A stretch of 64,000 bases of DNA from Massilia norwichensis. Lineage in GTDB: Bacteria > Pseudomonadota > Gammaproteobacteria > Burkholderiales > Burkholderiaceae_D. The DNA lies in contig NZ_JANUGX010000004.1 in the NCBI RefSeq assembly GCF_024753245.1, forward strand, positions 209,006 to 273,005, read 5' to 3'. The notes under the pieces are model-generated. The model made no database searches. It was not told the origin of the DNA and saw nothing but the letters and a program-made list of their open reading frames with translations. Position 1 is the first letter of the stretch, and each line of letters begins with the position of its first letter. Positions 1-8,683 of the stretch are shown here, in pieces. Made by a program: the position numbers and the translations under genes.

Positions 1-9
1 ACAATCCAA

Positions 10-1011
10 ATGAACAATAAGCTGCAAGCCATGGAAGTCTTTGTGCAAGTGGTCGACGCCGGCAGCTTCACGCGCGCGGCCGAAACCCTGCAGATGCCGA
101 AGGCCACGGTATCGACCCTGGTGCAGTCGCTGGAGACGGCGCTGTCGACCAAGCTGCTGCACCGGACCACGCGCCTGGTGACGGTCACCACCGACGGCGC
201 CGCCTATTACGAACGCTGCGTGCGTATCCTGTCGGACGTGCGCGACGCCGAGGAATCGCTGTCGCGCACGCGCCTGTCGCCGAGCGGACGCCTGCGCGTG
301 GACATGCCGACCGGCCTGGCCAGCGAAGTGTTGATCCCGGCGCTGCCCGACTTCTTCGAGCGCTATCCGGACATCATGATGGAACTGGGTAGCACCGACC
401 GTCCGGTCGACCTGGTCGAGGAAGGCGTCGACTGCGCGATCCGCGGCGGCGACCTGGTGGACGGCAACCTGATCGCGCGCCGGGTCGGCGTGGTCAACTT
501 CCTGACCGCGGCGTCGCCCGCCTACCTCGACAAGTACGGCGTGCCCAAGCACCCGCGCGATCTCGAACGCCACCGCTGCGTGAACTATTTTTCGGCCAAG
601 ACCGGCAAGATCTACGACTGGGATTTCCGCCGCGGCGAGGAGCGCATCGACATCGCCATGCGCGGCGTGATCGCGCTGAACGATTCGAACGCCTACGTGC
701 ACGCGGGCCTGGCCGGCCTGGGTGTGATCCAGATGACCGACTACCTGCTGACCGAGCACGTGGCGGCCGGCCGCATGGTGCAGCTGCTGCCCGACTGGAC
801 CAGCGATCCGCTGCCGGTGCACGTGGTGTATCCGCAGAACCGGCACCTGTCGGCCAAGGTGCGCGTGTTCGTCGAATGGGTGTCCGAGGTCTTCGCGAAA
901 CACCCTTACATGCATGTGCGCGCGACGCCACCGGTGCTGGCCAATGCGCTGCCGCTGGCGGCAATGGAAACCATCACGGCAGCCGCGGCGGCTGCTACCA
1001 TGTCACCATAA
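10..1011 (+). CDS. LysR-family transcriptional regulator
   Basis: The 333-residue product begins with a typical LysR winged helix-turn-helix (about residues 4-63, with the recognition-helix pattern AAETLQMPKATVS). A periplasmic-binding-protein-like effector domain follows at about residues 90-295. The last 35 or so residues are an Ala-rich tail beyond the usual LysR end. It should be a cytoplasmic DNA-binding regulator that responds to a small ligand; the ligand cannot be read from the sequence. Only 9 bases precede the ATG, so promoter, ribosome binding site and any divergent target gene lie outside the window. The next gene starts 17 bp downstream on the same strand. The family is secure; the target is unknown. 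Confidence 0.9.
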   Translation: MNNKLQAMEVFVQVVDAGSFTRAAETLQMPKATVSTLVQSLETALSTKLLHRTTRLVTVTTDGAAYYERCVRILSDVRDAEESLSRTRLSPSGRLRVDMPTGLASEVLIPALPDFFERYPDIMMELGSTDRPVDLVEEGVDCAIRGGDLVDGNLIARRVGVVNFLTAASPAYLDKYGVPKHPRDLERHRCVNYFSAKTGKIYDWDFRRGEERIDIAMRGVIALNDSNAYVHAGLAGLGVIQMTDYLLTEHVAAGRMVQLLPDWTSDPLPVHVVYPQNRHLSAKVRVFVEWVSEVFAKHPYMHVRATPPVLANALPLAAMETITAAAAAATMSP

Positions 1012-1028
1012 GACCAAGGAGACCAGAG

Positions 1029-1457
1029 ATGCGCACCATCGACACCCTGCTGGAACAGTACAGCGAAAGCCATCGCAACCCGACCAATGAGCTGATCCAT
1101 TTCGTGTGCGTGCCGGTGATCGTGTTCACGCTGCTGGGCATCCTGTGGAGCATCCATCCCGCCATCGCCGTCGTCGCCTGCCTGGCGGCGCTGGTCTATT
1201 ACTTCAAGCTGTCGCGCCCTTTCGCCTTCGGCATGCTCCTGATGAGCGCCCTGATGCTGGCGATATTGGCCCTGATGCCACCGATGACGGTGCTGCCGCT
1301 GTCGATCGCGATCTTCGTGGTGGCCTGGATCGGCCAGTTCATCGGCCACAAGATCGAAGGCAAGAAGCCGTCTTTCTTCGACGACCTGCGCTTCCTGCTG
1401 ATCGGCCCGCTGTTCGTGCTGGGCTTCCTGTACCGCCGCTTCCACCTGGCTTATTGA
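1029..1457 (+). CDS. Mpo1-like (DUF962) membrane protein
   Basis: The 142-residue product starts MRTIDTLLEQYSESHRNPTN and carries the DUF962 signature HxNPTNxxIHxxxxP at about residues 15-29. Four hydrophobic segments follow, then a C-terminal GHKIEGKKPSFFDDLRFLLIGP-type region, shortened here to its core GHKIEGKKPSF. DUF962 is the family of yeast Mpo1, an iron-dependent 2-hydroxy fatty acid dioxygenase; the conserved His residues fit a membrane metal site. The enzyme activity in bacteria is inference. The start at 1029 is chosen because AAGGA lies at 1016-1020. The reading frame is open further upstream into the LysR gene, but that extension has no family match. Confidence 0.85.
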   Translation: MRTIDTLLEQYSESHRNPTNELIHFVCVPVIVFTLLGILWSIHPAIAVVACLAALVYYFKLSRPFAFGMLLMSALMLAILALMPPMTVLPLSIAIFVVAWIGQFIGHKIEGKKPSFFDDLRFLLIGPLFVLGFLYRRFHLAY

Positions 1458-1545
1458 GCGGTCCGCCCAGCTTTTCATGAAAAGAGTAGGCTAAACAGGT
1501 CGCTGCAAGTGCAGCGTCGCCTGCCTACCGCATGAGGAGCCCACC

Positions 1546-1992
1546 ATGAGAACAGTCGCCGCCCTGGCCCTTGCCGGCATCCTGGCCGGCTGTGCCACCC
1601 CGCCCGAATCGGGCAGCGTGTACAACAGCTACCAGACCATGAACGAACAGGTGGTGCGCATGGGCACCGTGGAGTCCGTACGCAATGTCACCATCGCCAG
1701 CCCGGAATCCGGCGTCGGCACCATGTCCGGCGCGGCGCTGGGCGGGCTGGCCGGCTCCGAGGCCGGCGGCGGCAAGGGTGCCATCGCCACCGGTCTGATC
1801 GGCGCCGTGGCCGGCGGCCTGATCGGCCAACGCGTCGAGCGCAATGCCAGCAACCGCGCCGGCTTCGAAATCACCGTGAAACTCGACAGCGGCGAACTGC
1901 GCGCCGTCACCCAGCCGGCCGACGAGATGTTCCGCCCCGGCGAGCGCGTGCGCCTGCTGAGCAACGGCTACAACACGCGCGTGACGCACTGA
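1546..1992 (+). CDS. Glycine-zipper outer-membrane lipoprotein (SlyB-like)
   Basis: The 148-residue product has a short signal peptide ending in the lipobox LAGC (Cys16), so it should be lipidated and probably outer-membrane anchored. Residues about 60-100 form a glycine-zipper stretch (GAALGGLAGSEAGG and GAVAGGLIGQ) of the type seen in SlyB/Pcp lipoproteins. A small soluble C-terminal domain follows. The family is associated with envelope integrity. GAGGAG precedes the ATG by about 9 bases. It is a stand-alone gene between the DUF962 gene and an EamA transporter. The precise function is unknown. Confidence 0.82.
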   Translation: MRTVAALALAGILAGCATPPESGSVYNSYQTMNEQVVRMGTVESVRNVTIASPESGVGTMSGAALGGLAGSEAGGGKGAIATGLIGAVAGGLIGQRVERNASNRAGFEITVKLDSGELRAVTQPADEMFRPGERVRLLSNGYNTRVTH

Positions 1993-2036
1993 CGACAGTT
2001 TCAGTGCTGCTGCACCAATGAACCCCGGAAAGCACG

Positions 2037-2042
2037 TATACT
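2037..2042 (+). promoter_or_regulatory. Candidate -10 hexamer directly upstream of EamA start
   Basis: TATACT sits 6 bases before the ATG at 2049. A transcript starting at the normal distance would begin at or next to the start codon. No good -35 hexamer is seen at 17 bp, so the assignment is tentative. Confidence 0.4.
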
Positions 2043-2048
2043 TTCCGG

Positions 2049-2996
2049 ATGCCATCCTACGTCCTCTTCACCATCGCGTCCCTGATCTGGGGTTCCACTT
2101 TCTGGGCCATCACCCTGCAGCTCGGCGAGATTCCGCCCGCCGTCTCGGTGGTCTACCGCTTCGCGCTGGCCTCCGGCGCGCTGTTCATCTGGTGCCTGGC
2201 GCGCGGCGACAAACTGCGCCTGCCCTGGCGCGTACAGAAGTGGACTTTGCTGCAAGGTTTCTTCACGTTCGGCCTCTCCTACGTGTGTACCTACAACTCC
2301 GAACAATACGTGGTCTCGGCCCTGGTGGCCGTGCTGTTCGCGCTGATGGTGTTCTGGACCCCGCTGCTGTCGCGCCTCGTGTTCGGCACGCCGATCCCGC
2401 GCAAGACCTGGACCGCCGGCGTCGGTGCGATCGCCGGCGTGGTGCTGCTGTTCTGGCATTCGATCCAGGGTGCGCTGCACGACATTTCGCAGGGTGGCCA
2501 GGGTCACTTCCTGCTGGGCCTGGTGTTCGGCATCGGCGCCTCGATCGCCAGCGCGGCCGGCAGCATCGTGGTCGGCAAGGTGCGCGAACAATCGACCAAC
2601 CTCATCTTGACCACCGGCTGGTCGATGTTCTGGGGCACCTGCATGGTCGCGCTGTGGTGCGTGGCCAGCGGCCAGCAGTTCATCCTGCCGCATACGACCC
2701 CTTATGTATTGGGCCTGCTGCACCTGGCCATCTTCGGCTCGGTCGTCGCCTTCATCTGCTATTTCACGCTGATCAACCGCATCGGCTCGGCCAAGGCCGT
2801 CTACATCGGCGTCATCACGCCGGTGCTGTCGGTGCTCATGTCGATCAAGCTCGAACACTACCGCCCCGGCCTGATCGAATGGCTGGGGATGGCCGTCTGC
2901 CTGGGCAGCGTCGCCTGGGCCATGTACACGCCTAAACGCAAGGCACCCACCATCAACCTGACCGATGCGCTCGACGCACCTCTCGAAACACCATGA
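2049..2996 (+). CDS. EamA/DMT-family transporter
   Basis: This is a 315-residue inner-membrane protein with about ten hydrophobic helices arranged as two EamA repeats (about residues 5-140 and 155-290). Members export or import small metabolites; the substrate cannot be inferred here. The N-terminal SLIWGSTFWAI is the typical first helix of the family. No Shine-Dalgarno sequence is visible. Instead a TATACT hexamer ends 6 bases before the ATG, which fits a leaderless transcript. Its stop overlaps the start of the acetyltransferase by 4 bases (ATGA), so the two genes form a coupled pair. Confidence 0.88.
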   Translation: MPSYVLFTIASLIWGSTFWAITLQLGEIPPAVSVVYRFALASGALFIWCLARGDKLRLPWRVQKWTLLQGFFTFGLSYVCTYNSEQYVVSALVAVLFALMVFWTPLLSRLVFGTPIPRKTWTAGVGAIAGVVLLFWHSIQGALHDISQGGQGHFLLGLVFGIGASIASAAGSIVVGKVREQSTNLILTTGWSMFWGTCMVALWCVASGQQFILPHTTPYVLGLLHLAIFGSVVAFICYFTLINRIGSAKAVYIGVITPVLSVLMSIKLEHYRPGLIEWLGMAVCLGSVAWAMYTPKRKAPTINLTDALDAPLETP

Positions 2997-3484
2997 CCAC
3001 TGAACAGACTTTCACCATCCGCCCCGCCACCCCGGCCGACGTCACGCACATCATGTCGATGATCGTCGAGCTTGCCGTGTTCGAGAAGCTCGAACACATG
3101 GTGGTGGCGACGGAAGACCTGCTGCACGAAGGCCTGTTCGGCGCCAAGCCGTCCTGCGAGGCGATCATCGGCGAGGCCGATGGCGAAGTGGTGACCTTCG
3201 CCCTGTTCTTCCATAACTTCTCGACCTTCCTGACCAAGAAGGGCCTGTACTTGGAAGACCTGTACGTGCGCCAGGTTCACCGCGGCAAGGGCTACGGCAG
3301 CCGCATGCTCAAGCACCTGGCGCGCATCGCCGTCGAGCGCCAGTGCGGCCGCTTCGAGTGGTCGGTGCTGGATTGGAATATGCCAGCGATCAATTTCTAC
3401 AAGTCCATGGGTGCCGAGATCCTGCCGGATTGGCGTATCTGCCGCGTGACCGGCGCGCCGCTGACGGCGCTGGCTGGTTCGTAA
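2993..3484 (+). CDS. GNAT N-acetyltransferase, spermidine/spermine acetyltransferase-like
   Basis: This 163-residue single-domain GNAT protein contains LYLEDLYVRQVHRGKGYGSR, which covers the acetyl-CoA pyrophosphate-binding loop RGKGYG. The C-terminal pattern SVLDWNMPAINFYKSMGAE is characteristic of the SSAT-like branch that acetylates polyamines or related primary amines. It should be cytosolic. The start codon overlaps the stop of the upstream transporter, giving a possible functional link: an amine exporter plus an amine-modifying enzyme. That link is inference. A GC-rich hairpin follows the stop codon. Confidence 0.85.
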   Translation: MTTEQTFTIRPATPADVTHIMSMIVELAVFEKLEHMVVATEDLLHEGLFGAKPSCEAIIGEADGEVVTFALFFHNFSTFLTKKGLYLEDLYVRQVHRGKGYGSRMLKHLARIAVERQCGRFEWSVLDWNMPAINFYKSMGAEILPDWRICRVTGAPLTALAGS

Positions 3485-3492
3485 AAGAAAAA

Positions 3493-3519
3493 ACCCACGG
3501 GGCCAGTGGCGCCGTGGGT
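3493..3519. terminator. Hairpin after the acetyltransferase gene
   Basis: ACCCACGG at the left pairs with CCGTGGGT at the right, extended to about 12 pairs with one mismatch and a 3-base loop. An A-rich run lies on the left side only, so it would work best as an intrinsic terminator for minus-strand transcripts. For the plus-strand pair it would be a hairpin without a U-tract. Confidence 0.5.
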
Positions 3520-3739
3520 GAACCCAATGAGATGGGAGGGGAGACTTGAATCCAACGGTTTCAATATACGTCTCCACCCGCCGATCAGGGTTGTCCTTTA
3601 CAAATGCTTACCTCGGCTTAACTTAGGCTTAAGAGCACCCTTCCAGCGGTTGACAGCGCACTGTCGCGCCCGATTGAGTGATCACAAATGCAATAAACCG
3701 GCGTGCCAGACAATGTGGCCTCAAGACGAGGACACGGAC

Positions 3740-3919
3740 ATGAAACAGCTTTTCCAACCGATCATGAGGATGGTCTACCGGGCCTGGCTGCGCTCGCGGC
3801 TCGACAACTACACGCGCAGCCTGCACAACATCGCGGCGCAGCGCGAGAACGATTTCCACGCCGAGCGCATCCTGCACCGCGCGATTTCCGCTACCCGTTC
3901 CAAACTGCAGTCACTGTAA
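3740..3919 (+). CDS. Small hypothetical protein (59 aa)
   Basis: The predicted product is a 59-residue, basic, probably helical protein that begins MKQLFQPIMRMVYRAWLRSR and ends in a Ser/Leu tail. An ACGAGGACA sequence 7-12 bases before the ATG could serve as ribosome binding site. No family is recognised. The N-terminal amphipathic helix rich in Arg recalls small DUF1127-like proteins, but the match is not good enough to name it. Its last 9 bases overlap the 3' end of the convergent ABC transporter gene. Confidence 0.55.
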   Translation: MKQLFQPIMRMVYRAWLRSRLDNYTRSLHNIAAQRENDFHAERILHRAISATRSKLQSL

Positions 3920-5386
3920 GCGGCGACGGGCTATTACACGTTCCGCTAACTCGAAACCAGCCTGCGTCAGCAAAGCCAGCAACGCCGCGGGAATCGCACC
4001 CGCCAGCAGCATGTCGTTGTCGTTCAAGGCCAGCCCGGTGGTGATGCGTTCGCCGAAGCCGCCGGCGCCGATGAAGGCGGCGATGGTCGCCGTCCCCACG
4101 CTCATCACGGCAGCGGTTTTTACGCCGGCCAGGATCACCGGCGCCGCCAGCGGCAGCTCGACCTTCAGCAGCGCCTGGCGCCGCGTCAAGCCCAGCGCCA
4201 GCGCGGCATTGCGCAAGCCGACGGGCACCTGCAGCAGGCCGGTACAGGTATTGCGCACGATGGGCAGCAAGGCATAGGCGCACAGCGCCACCAGCGCCGG
4301 CACCATGCCGATGCGGCCCAGCAGCGGGATCAGGATCGCCAGCAGCGCCAGCGACGGCACGGTCTGCAGCATGCCGGCCACGGCCAGCACCGGCTGGCGC
4401 AGGCGCGGCGCCAGGGCAGCCAGAACGCCCAGCGGCACCCCGGCCACGCAGCCGAGCAGCACCGCGGTCAAGACCAGCAGCAGGTGCTGGCGCGCCAGTT
4501 GTGCAAACCCGTTGCCGAAGGTTTTCTGTAGCAGCCCGTCGCGCTGCATGCCGGGCTGCGCGCTGCCCCCTGCGAGCCAGTCATGCGCGATCCGGGTGAA
4601 TGGCTGGCCCTCCAGCTCCGCCTGCGCATTCATCGCAATCATCGCATCGGTCGTGATGCGCCCCTCCAGCCCCTGCAGCGCGCGCCAGGCCCGCGGCGAG
4701 CGCTGCGGCAGGTCGAGCCGGTACAGCAGCACGGCGTCGTAGCGCGGGAAGTAGCGGCGGTCGTCGTCCAGCACGCGCAGACCATACTGGCGAATCTTCG
4801 CATCGGTCGAATAGATGTCGATGACGTCGACCTGCTTCTGCTGCAAGGCTTCATAGGCGATGCCGTGATCGATGCCGCGCGGCGTCTGCGGCAAGCCATA
4901 GCGCGCGGCCAGGCCCGGCCAGCCGTCGCCGCGGCCGATGAATTCGTGGGACAGTCCCAGCGTCAAGCCGGGCTGCCGCGCCAGCTCGGACAGGGTCTTG
5001 AAACCGGCATCGCCGCGCGTGGCCAGTGCGTAGCCGTTCGAAAAGCCCAGCGGCACGCCGACGCCCAGGCCGAGCGGCCGCAGTTGTTCCCGCATCGCCT
5101 CCAGCGAGGTCGGCTGCGTATTCTTGAGGATCTCGAGGTCGATGGTGCCCAGGTATTCCGGGTACACGTCGATCGCGCCGGAACGCAGCGCACTCAGCAC
5201 GATGGCGGTATTGCCCAGGCCCTGGCGATGCTCGCTTCTAGCCACCGGGGCGGCCGTCTGCGTGAGGATCTCGCCGAGGATATAGGATTCGGTGAAGCGC
5301 TTGGAGCCGACTTTCAATACCTCGTCCGCGCGTGCGCTGCCCGCAACGCAACAGAAGAACCACACCAGCAAGGCAAACCTGCGCAT
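3911..5386 (-). CDS. Fused substrate-binding/permease protein of a betaine-type ABC transporter
   Basis: The product has a signal peptide and an N-terminal OpuAC/OsmF-like binding domain (it starts VGSKRFTESYILGEI, then GLGNTAIVLSALRSGAIDVYPEY). A C-terminal permease domain with about five helices carries the EAA-like loop ALGLTRRQALLKVELP. Such fusions belong to the quaternary-amine uptake family and need a separate ATPase, which is not adjacent. The start at 5386 is preferred over an upstream ATG at 5422 because GGAGG lies 5 bases before it. The gene lies 61 bp downstream of hutI on the same strand. Related transporters (HutXWV of Sinorhizobium) import histidine, so a histidine or betaine substrate is plausible but unproven. 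Confidence 0.88.
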   Translation of the reverse strand: MRRFALLVWFFCCVAGSARADEVLKVGSKRFTESYILGEILTQTAAPVARSEHRQGLGNTAIVLSALRSGAIDVYPEYLGTIDLEILKNTQPTSLEAMREQLRPLGLGVGVPLGFSNGYALATRGDAGFKTLSELARQPGLTLGLSHEFIGRGDGWPGLAARYGLPQTPRGIDHGIAYEALQQKQVDVIDIYSTDAKIRQYGLRVLDDDRRYFPRYDAVLLYRLDLPQRSPRAWRALQGLEGRITTDAMIAMNAQAELEGQPFTRIAHDWLAGGSAQPGMQRDGLLQKTFGNGFAQLARQHLLLVLTAVLLGCVAGVPLGVLAALAPRLRQPVLAVAGMLQTVPSLALLAILIPLLGRIGMVPALVALCAYALLPIVRNTCTGLLQVPVGLRNAALALGLTRRQALLKVELPLAAPVILAGVKTAAVMSVGTATIAAFIGAGGFGERITTGLALNDNDMLLAGAIPAALLALLTQAGFELAERVIARRRLQ

Positions 5387-5447
5387 ACGCCTCCACGTCG
5401 TGATGCCGGCGGATGAGTCCATCCGGCCACGAGCATGATAGCCGGGA

Positions 5448-6686
5448 TTAAACGGTCAGGCTGACACGCGGCGCACGTGGCACGCCACCGTTGACCACCA
5501 GCCGGCAAGGATTGGCCCCGATCGCATACGCCAGGTCGGCCGGACGCGCGATGTCCCACAGCGCCAGGTCGGCGCGCTTGCCCGGCTCGATGCTGCCGAT
5601 ATCGGCGCGGCCCAGCGCGCGCGCCGCATTGACGGTGACGCCGCGCAGCGCTTCCAGCGGCGTCATGCGCCACAGGGTGCAGGCCATGTTCAGTGCCAGC
5701 AGCAGCGATGTCATCGGCGAGGTGCCGGGGTTGCAGTCGGTGGCCAGCGCCAGCGGCACCCCAAGCTCGCGCAGCAGCGCTAAAGGCGGCGGCGTCGTCT
5801 CGCGCAGGAAGTAGTAGGCGCCAGGCAGCAGCACCGCCACCGTGCCGGCGCGCGCCATCGCCGCCGCGCCTTCCCGCGACAGGTATTCCAGGTGGTCGGC
5901 CGACAGCCCGCCGTAGTCGGCCACCAGCGCCGCCCCGCCCTGGTCGGACAGCTGCTCGGCATGCAGCTTGACCGGCAGTCCAAACTGGCGCGCCGCTTCG
6001 AACACCATCGCCGTCTGCGCATGCGTAAAACCGATGCGCTCGCAAAAGGCGTCGACGGCATCGACCAATCCCTCTTGTGCCAGCGCCGGCAGCATGCGCT
6101 CGCAGAGTTCGACGATGTACTCGTCGGCGCGGCCGGCGAATTCCGGCGGCAGCGCATGCGCACCGAGGAAGGTGGTCGCCACGTTCACCGGGAAGACCAT
6201 GCCCACGCGCCGCGCCACGCGCAGCATCTTCGCTTCGGCGGCCAGGTCCAGGCCGTAGCCGGACTTGATCTCCAGCGTGGTCACGCCCTCGGCCAGCAGG
6301 GCCGCGATGCGCGGGCTGCTCTGGCGCAGCAGTTCCTCTTCGCTGGCGGCGCGGGTCGCGCGCACGGTCGACATGATGCCGCCGCCCTGGCGCGCGATGT
6401 CCTCGTAGCTGGCGCCGTTCAGGCGCGCTTCCCATTCGTCGCTGCGGTTGCCGGCATGGACGATGTGGGTGTGGCAGTCGACCAGGCCGGGCGTGAGCCA
6501 CAGGCCGCCGCAATCGTGCTCGCGCACCGCCGCCGGCGCCTCCTGGCGGGGCCCGGCCCAGACGATGCGGCCGTCGCGCACTGCCACCGCGCCATCGTCG
6601 ACGATGCCGTAGCCTTCATCGCCGACGCCATCGGCCATGGTCGCCAGGCGGGCGTTGGTGAATAGAACGTCGGCATGCTCACTCAT
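5448..6686 (-). CDS. hutI: Imidazolonepropionase
   Basis: HutI hydrolyses 4-imidazolone-5-propanoate to N-formimino-L-glutamate, the third step of histidine degradation. The 412-residue protein shows the metal site [10 protein letters not shown] (His72 and His74), the EIKSGYGL motif, KLHAEQ and [10 protein letters not shown], all diagnostic of HutI within the amidohydrolase superfamily. Its length matches the family. It is the last hut enzyme of the operon and its 5' end overlaps hutD. A start 12 bases upstream (6698) is also possible. The first would give MSEHADV and the second [11 protein letters not shown]; neither has an ideally spaced ribosome binding site, though AGAGG lies nearby. Confidence 0.96.
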   Translation of the reverse strand: MSEHADVLFTNARLATMADGVGDEGYGIVDDGAVAVRDGRIVWAGPRQEAPAAVREHDCGGLWLTPGLVDCHTHIVHAGNRSDEWEARLNGASYEDIARQGGGIMSTVRATRAASEEELLRQSSPRIAALLAEGVTTLEIKSGYGLDLAAEAKMLRVARRVGMVFPVNVATTFLGAHALPPEFAGRADEYIVELCERMLPALAQEGLVDAVDAFCERIGFTHAQTAMVFEAARQFGLPVKLHAEQLSDQGGAALVADYGGLSADHLEYLSREGAAAMARAGTVAVLLPGAYYFLRETTPPPLALLRELGVPLALATDCNPGTSPMTSLLLALNMACTLWRMTPLEALRGVTVNAARALGRADIGSIEPGKRADLALWDIARPADLAYAIGANPCRLVVNGGVPRAPRVSLTV

Positions 6687-7296
6687 AGAGGCCGTCATCC
6701 TCTTCGAGGTCTTCCTCGCTGTCGTAGTAATGGATGTCGGCGATGAAGATCGTGCCCTGCCCCGCCTGCAGCGTCCAGGTCGTGCCCTGGTCGAGCAGCA
6801 CGGCGTCGAAGCGGACCATGCTGATGCGCTGCGCGTCGTTGCAGATTTCGAGCGCATCGCCTTCGGCCAGGAACAGTACCGTCACCGGCGCCCGCGCGAC
6901 GAAGCGCGATTCGCCGCTCAGCACACGGCGGCCGAACTGGTGGTAGCAGCGGTCCGTACGCGTCATCACGTTGAAGTCGGTGCTGGGGCCGCGATTGAGC
7001 TTGGCCACCACGCGCGATTCGCCGTCGAAGACCGCGACCGGATCGGCCTTCGACAGCAGCGTGGCCTCACCGTCGATCTCGAGCGTCATGCCGTGGCCGT
7101 CGACCAGCGCCAGCGTGCGCTCGACGCCCGGGAATTCGGAGAAGGCGCCGTCCTCGGCGATGGTCGCCAGGCTGATGCGCCAGTCGAAGTCTTCGAAGCC
7201 GGCGTCCGGCGGGAACACGGCGATCTGCGTGGTGCTGCCGCCGCCGTTCTTCCAGGGCACCGGACTCAGGCCGGCATAGGGGATGAGCATCGTCAT
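6679..7296 (-). CDS. hutD: HutD family protein
   Basis: The 205-residue cupin-like protein begins with the HutD hallmark [16 protein letters not shown] and contains [20 protein letters not shown], both characteristic of the family. HutD proteins accompany histidine utilisation genes and appear to moderate flux through the pathway (Pseudomonas fluorescens work); no catalytic reaction is established. The C-terminus is strongly acidic. AGGAG lies 7 bases before the ATG. The stop overlaps the start of hutI and the gene lies 13 bp downstream of hutF. Confidence 0.93.
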   Translation of the reverse strand: MTMLIPYAGLSPVPWKNGGGSTTQIAVFPPDAGFEDFDWRISLATIAEDGAFSEFPGVERTLALVDGHGMTLEIDGEATLLSKADPVAVFDGESRVVAKLNRGPSTDFNVMTRTDRCYHQFGRRVLSGESRFVARAPVTVLFLAEGDALEICNDAQRISMVRFDAVLLDQGTTWTLQAGQGTIFIADIHYYDSEEDLEEDDGLYE

Positions 7297-7309
7297 GGGC
7301 TACTCCTAA

Positions 7310-8683
7310 TCACATGCTGCGCAAGGCGCGGACGGCCTGAGTATATCGCCGTGCGATCCCATCCTGGTCAATGTGGCGGCCGTCGCGTACCACCCACCGC
7401 CCGCCGGCCAGCACATCGCGCACCAGGTTGTCGTTACCGCAGAACAGGAAGCGGCCCAGCACCTCGTCGGCAGCGAGGCCGTCGAGGTTCGGGTGCGCGC
7501 TGTCCAGCACCAGCAGATCGGCGCGCCGTCCCGCCGCCAGGCTGCCGACCGCGCGGCCGGACGCCTGGGCGCCGCCGCGCAGGGCCTGCCGCCACAGATA
7601 GGTGCCGACGTCGCGGCAAGCGTCGTTGCCTTCGATAGCGACGGCGACGTTGCGCTGCTGCCGCGCCAGGCGCTGGCCGTACTCCAGCCAGCGCAGCTCT
7701 TCGACCGGGCTCTGGGACACGTGGCTGTCGCTGCCGATGCCGAACACGCCGCCGGCACCGATATACGGCGCGAGCGGGAACAGGCCGTCGCCCAGATTCG
7801 CCTCGGTGGTCGGGCACAGGCCGGCCACGGCGCCGCTGGCCGCCAGCGCAACGGTCTCGCCCTCGGACAGGTGGGTTGCGTGCACCAGGCACCAGCGCGC
7901 GCCGACCTCGACCGCGTTCATCAGGCAGTCGACCGGACGCATGCCGGTCGCGTCCAGGCACTGCTGCACCTCCAGCTGCTGCTCGGCGATGTGGATGTGC
8001 AGCGGTCGCCCGGCCGGCATGCCGGCGACCAGTTCGCGCAGCTGGCTGCCGGACGCCGCGCGCAGCGAATGCGGTGCCGCGCCGACTTCGAGCTGCGGCC
8101 CGCGCAGGCCTTCGAGCCGGTCGACGATGCGCAGCACCAGCTCCGGATCGGTGCGGAAGCGCTTTTGCGTGGGCTGCAAAGGCTGTTCCTTGAAGCCGGC
8201 ATGGCTGTACATCACCGGCAGCAGGGTCAGGCCGATACCGGACTGGCTGGCCGCCGCGGCGATGCGCAGCGCGGTCTCGGCCGGGTTGGCATACAGCTCG
8301 CCGTCGGGGTCGCGCTGCAGGTAGTGGAATTCGCAGATGCCGGTATAGCCATGGCGCAGGCACTCCACCTGCAGTTGCGCGGCCACCGCTTCGATCTGCT
8401 CGGGCGTGATGCGGCTGGCGAAGCGGTACATCAGTTCGCGCCAGGTCCAGAAGCTGTCGCGGGTGTCGCCGGCCTTTTCCACCAGGCCGGCCATCGCGCG
8501 CTGGAAGGCATGCGAATGCAGGTTGCTCATGCCGGGCAGGACGTAGTCGGCGCATTCGGTGCCGGCGGGGGCGTCGGTGCCGGCACGGACGGCGCTCAGG
8601 TCGCCGCGTGCATCCCATTCCAGCAGCACGTCGGCGCGCCAGCCTTCCGGCAGCAGCGCGTGGCGTGCGAATAAAGCGTTCAT
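7310..8683 (-). CDS. hutF: Formimidoylglutamate deiminase
   Basis: HutF converts N-formimino-L-glutamate to N-formyl-L-glutamate plus ammonia, the branch used with HutG deformylase. The 457-residue amidohydrolase has the metal-binding MSNLHSHAFQRAMAG near residue 50, the HIHIAEQ motif, LVHATHL and GSDSHVSQSP with the catalytic Asp region. The start at 8683 overlaps the hutG stop by 4 bases (ATGA), showing translational coupling. The reading frame stays open far upstream inside hutG, but that part is an out-of-frame shadow. Confidence 0.95.
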   Translation of the reverse strand: MNALFARHALLPEGWRADVLLEWDARGDLSAVRAGTDAPAGTECADYVLPGMSNLHSHAFQRAMAGLVEKAGDTRDSFWTWRELMYRFASRITPEQIEAVAAQLQVECLRHGYTGICEFHYLQRDPDGELYANPAETALRIAAAASQSGIGLTLLPVMYSHAGFKEQPLQPTQKRFRTDPELVLRIVDRLEGLRGPQLEVGAAPHSLRAASGSQLRELVAGMPAGRPLHIHIAEQQLEVQQCLDATGMRPVDCLMNAVEVGARWCLVHATHLSEGETVALAASGAVAGLCPTTEANLGDGLFPLAPYIGAGGVFGIGSDSHVSQSPVEELRWLEYGQRLARQQRNVAVAIEGNDACRDVGTYLWRQALRGGAQASGRAVGSLAAGRRADLLVLDSAHPNLDGLAADEVLGRFLFCGNDNLVRDVLAGGRWVVRDGRHIDQDGIARRYTQAVRALRSM

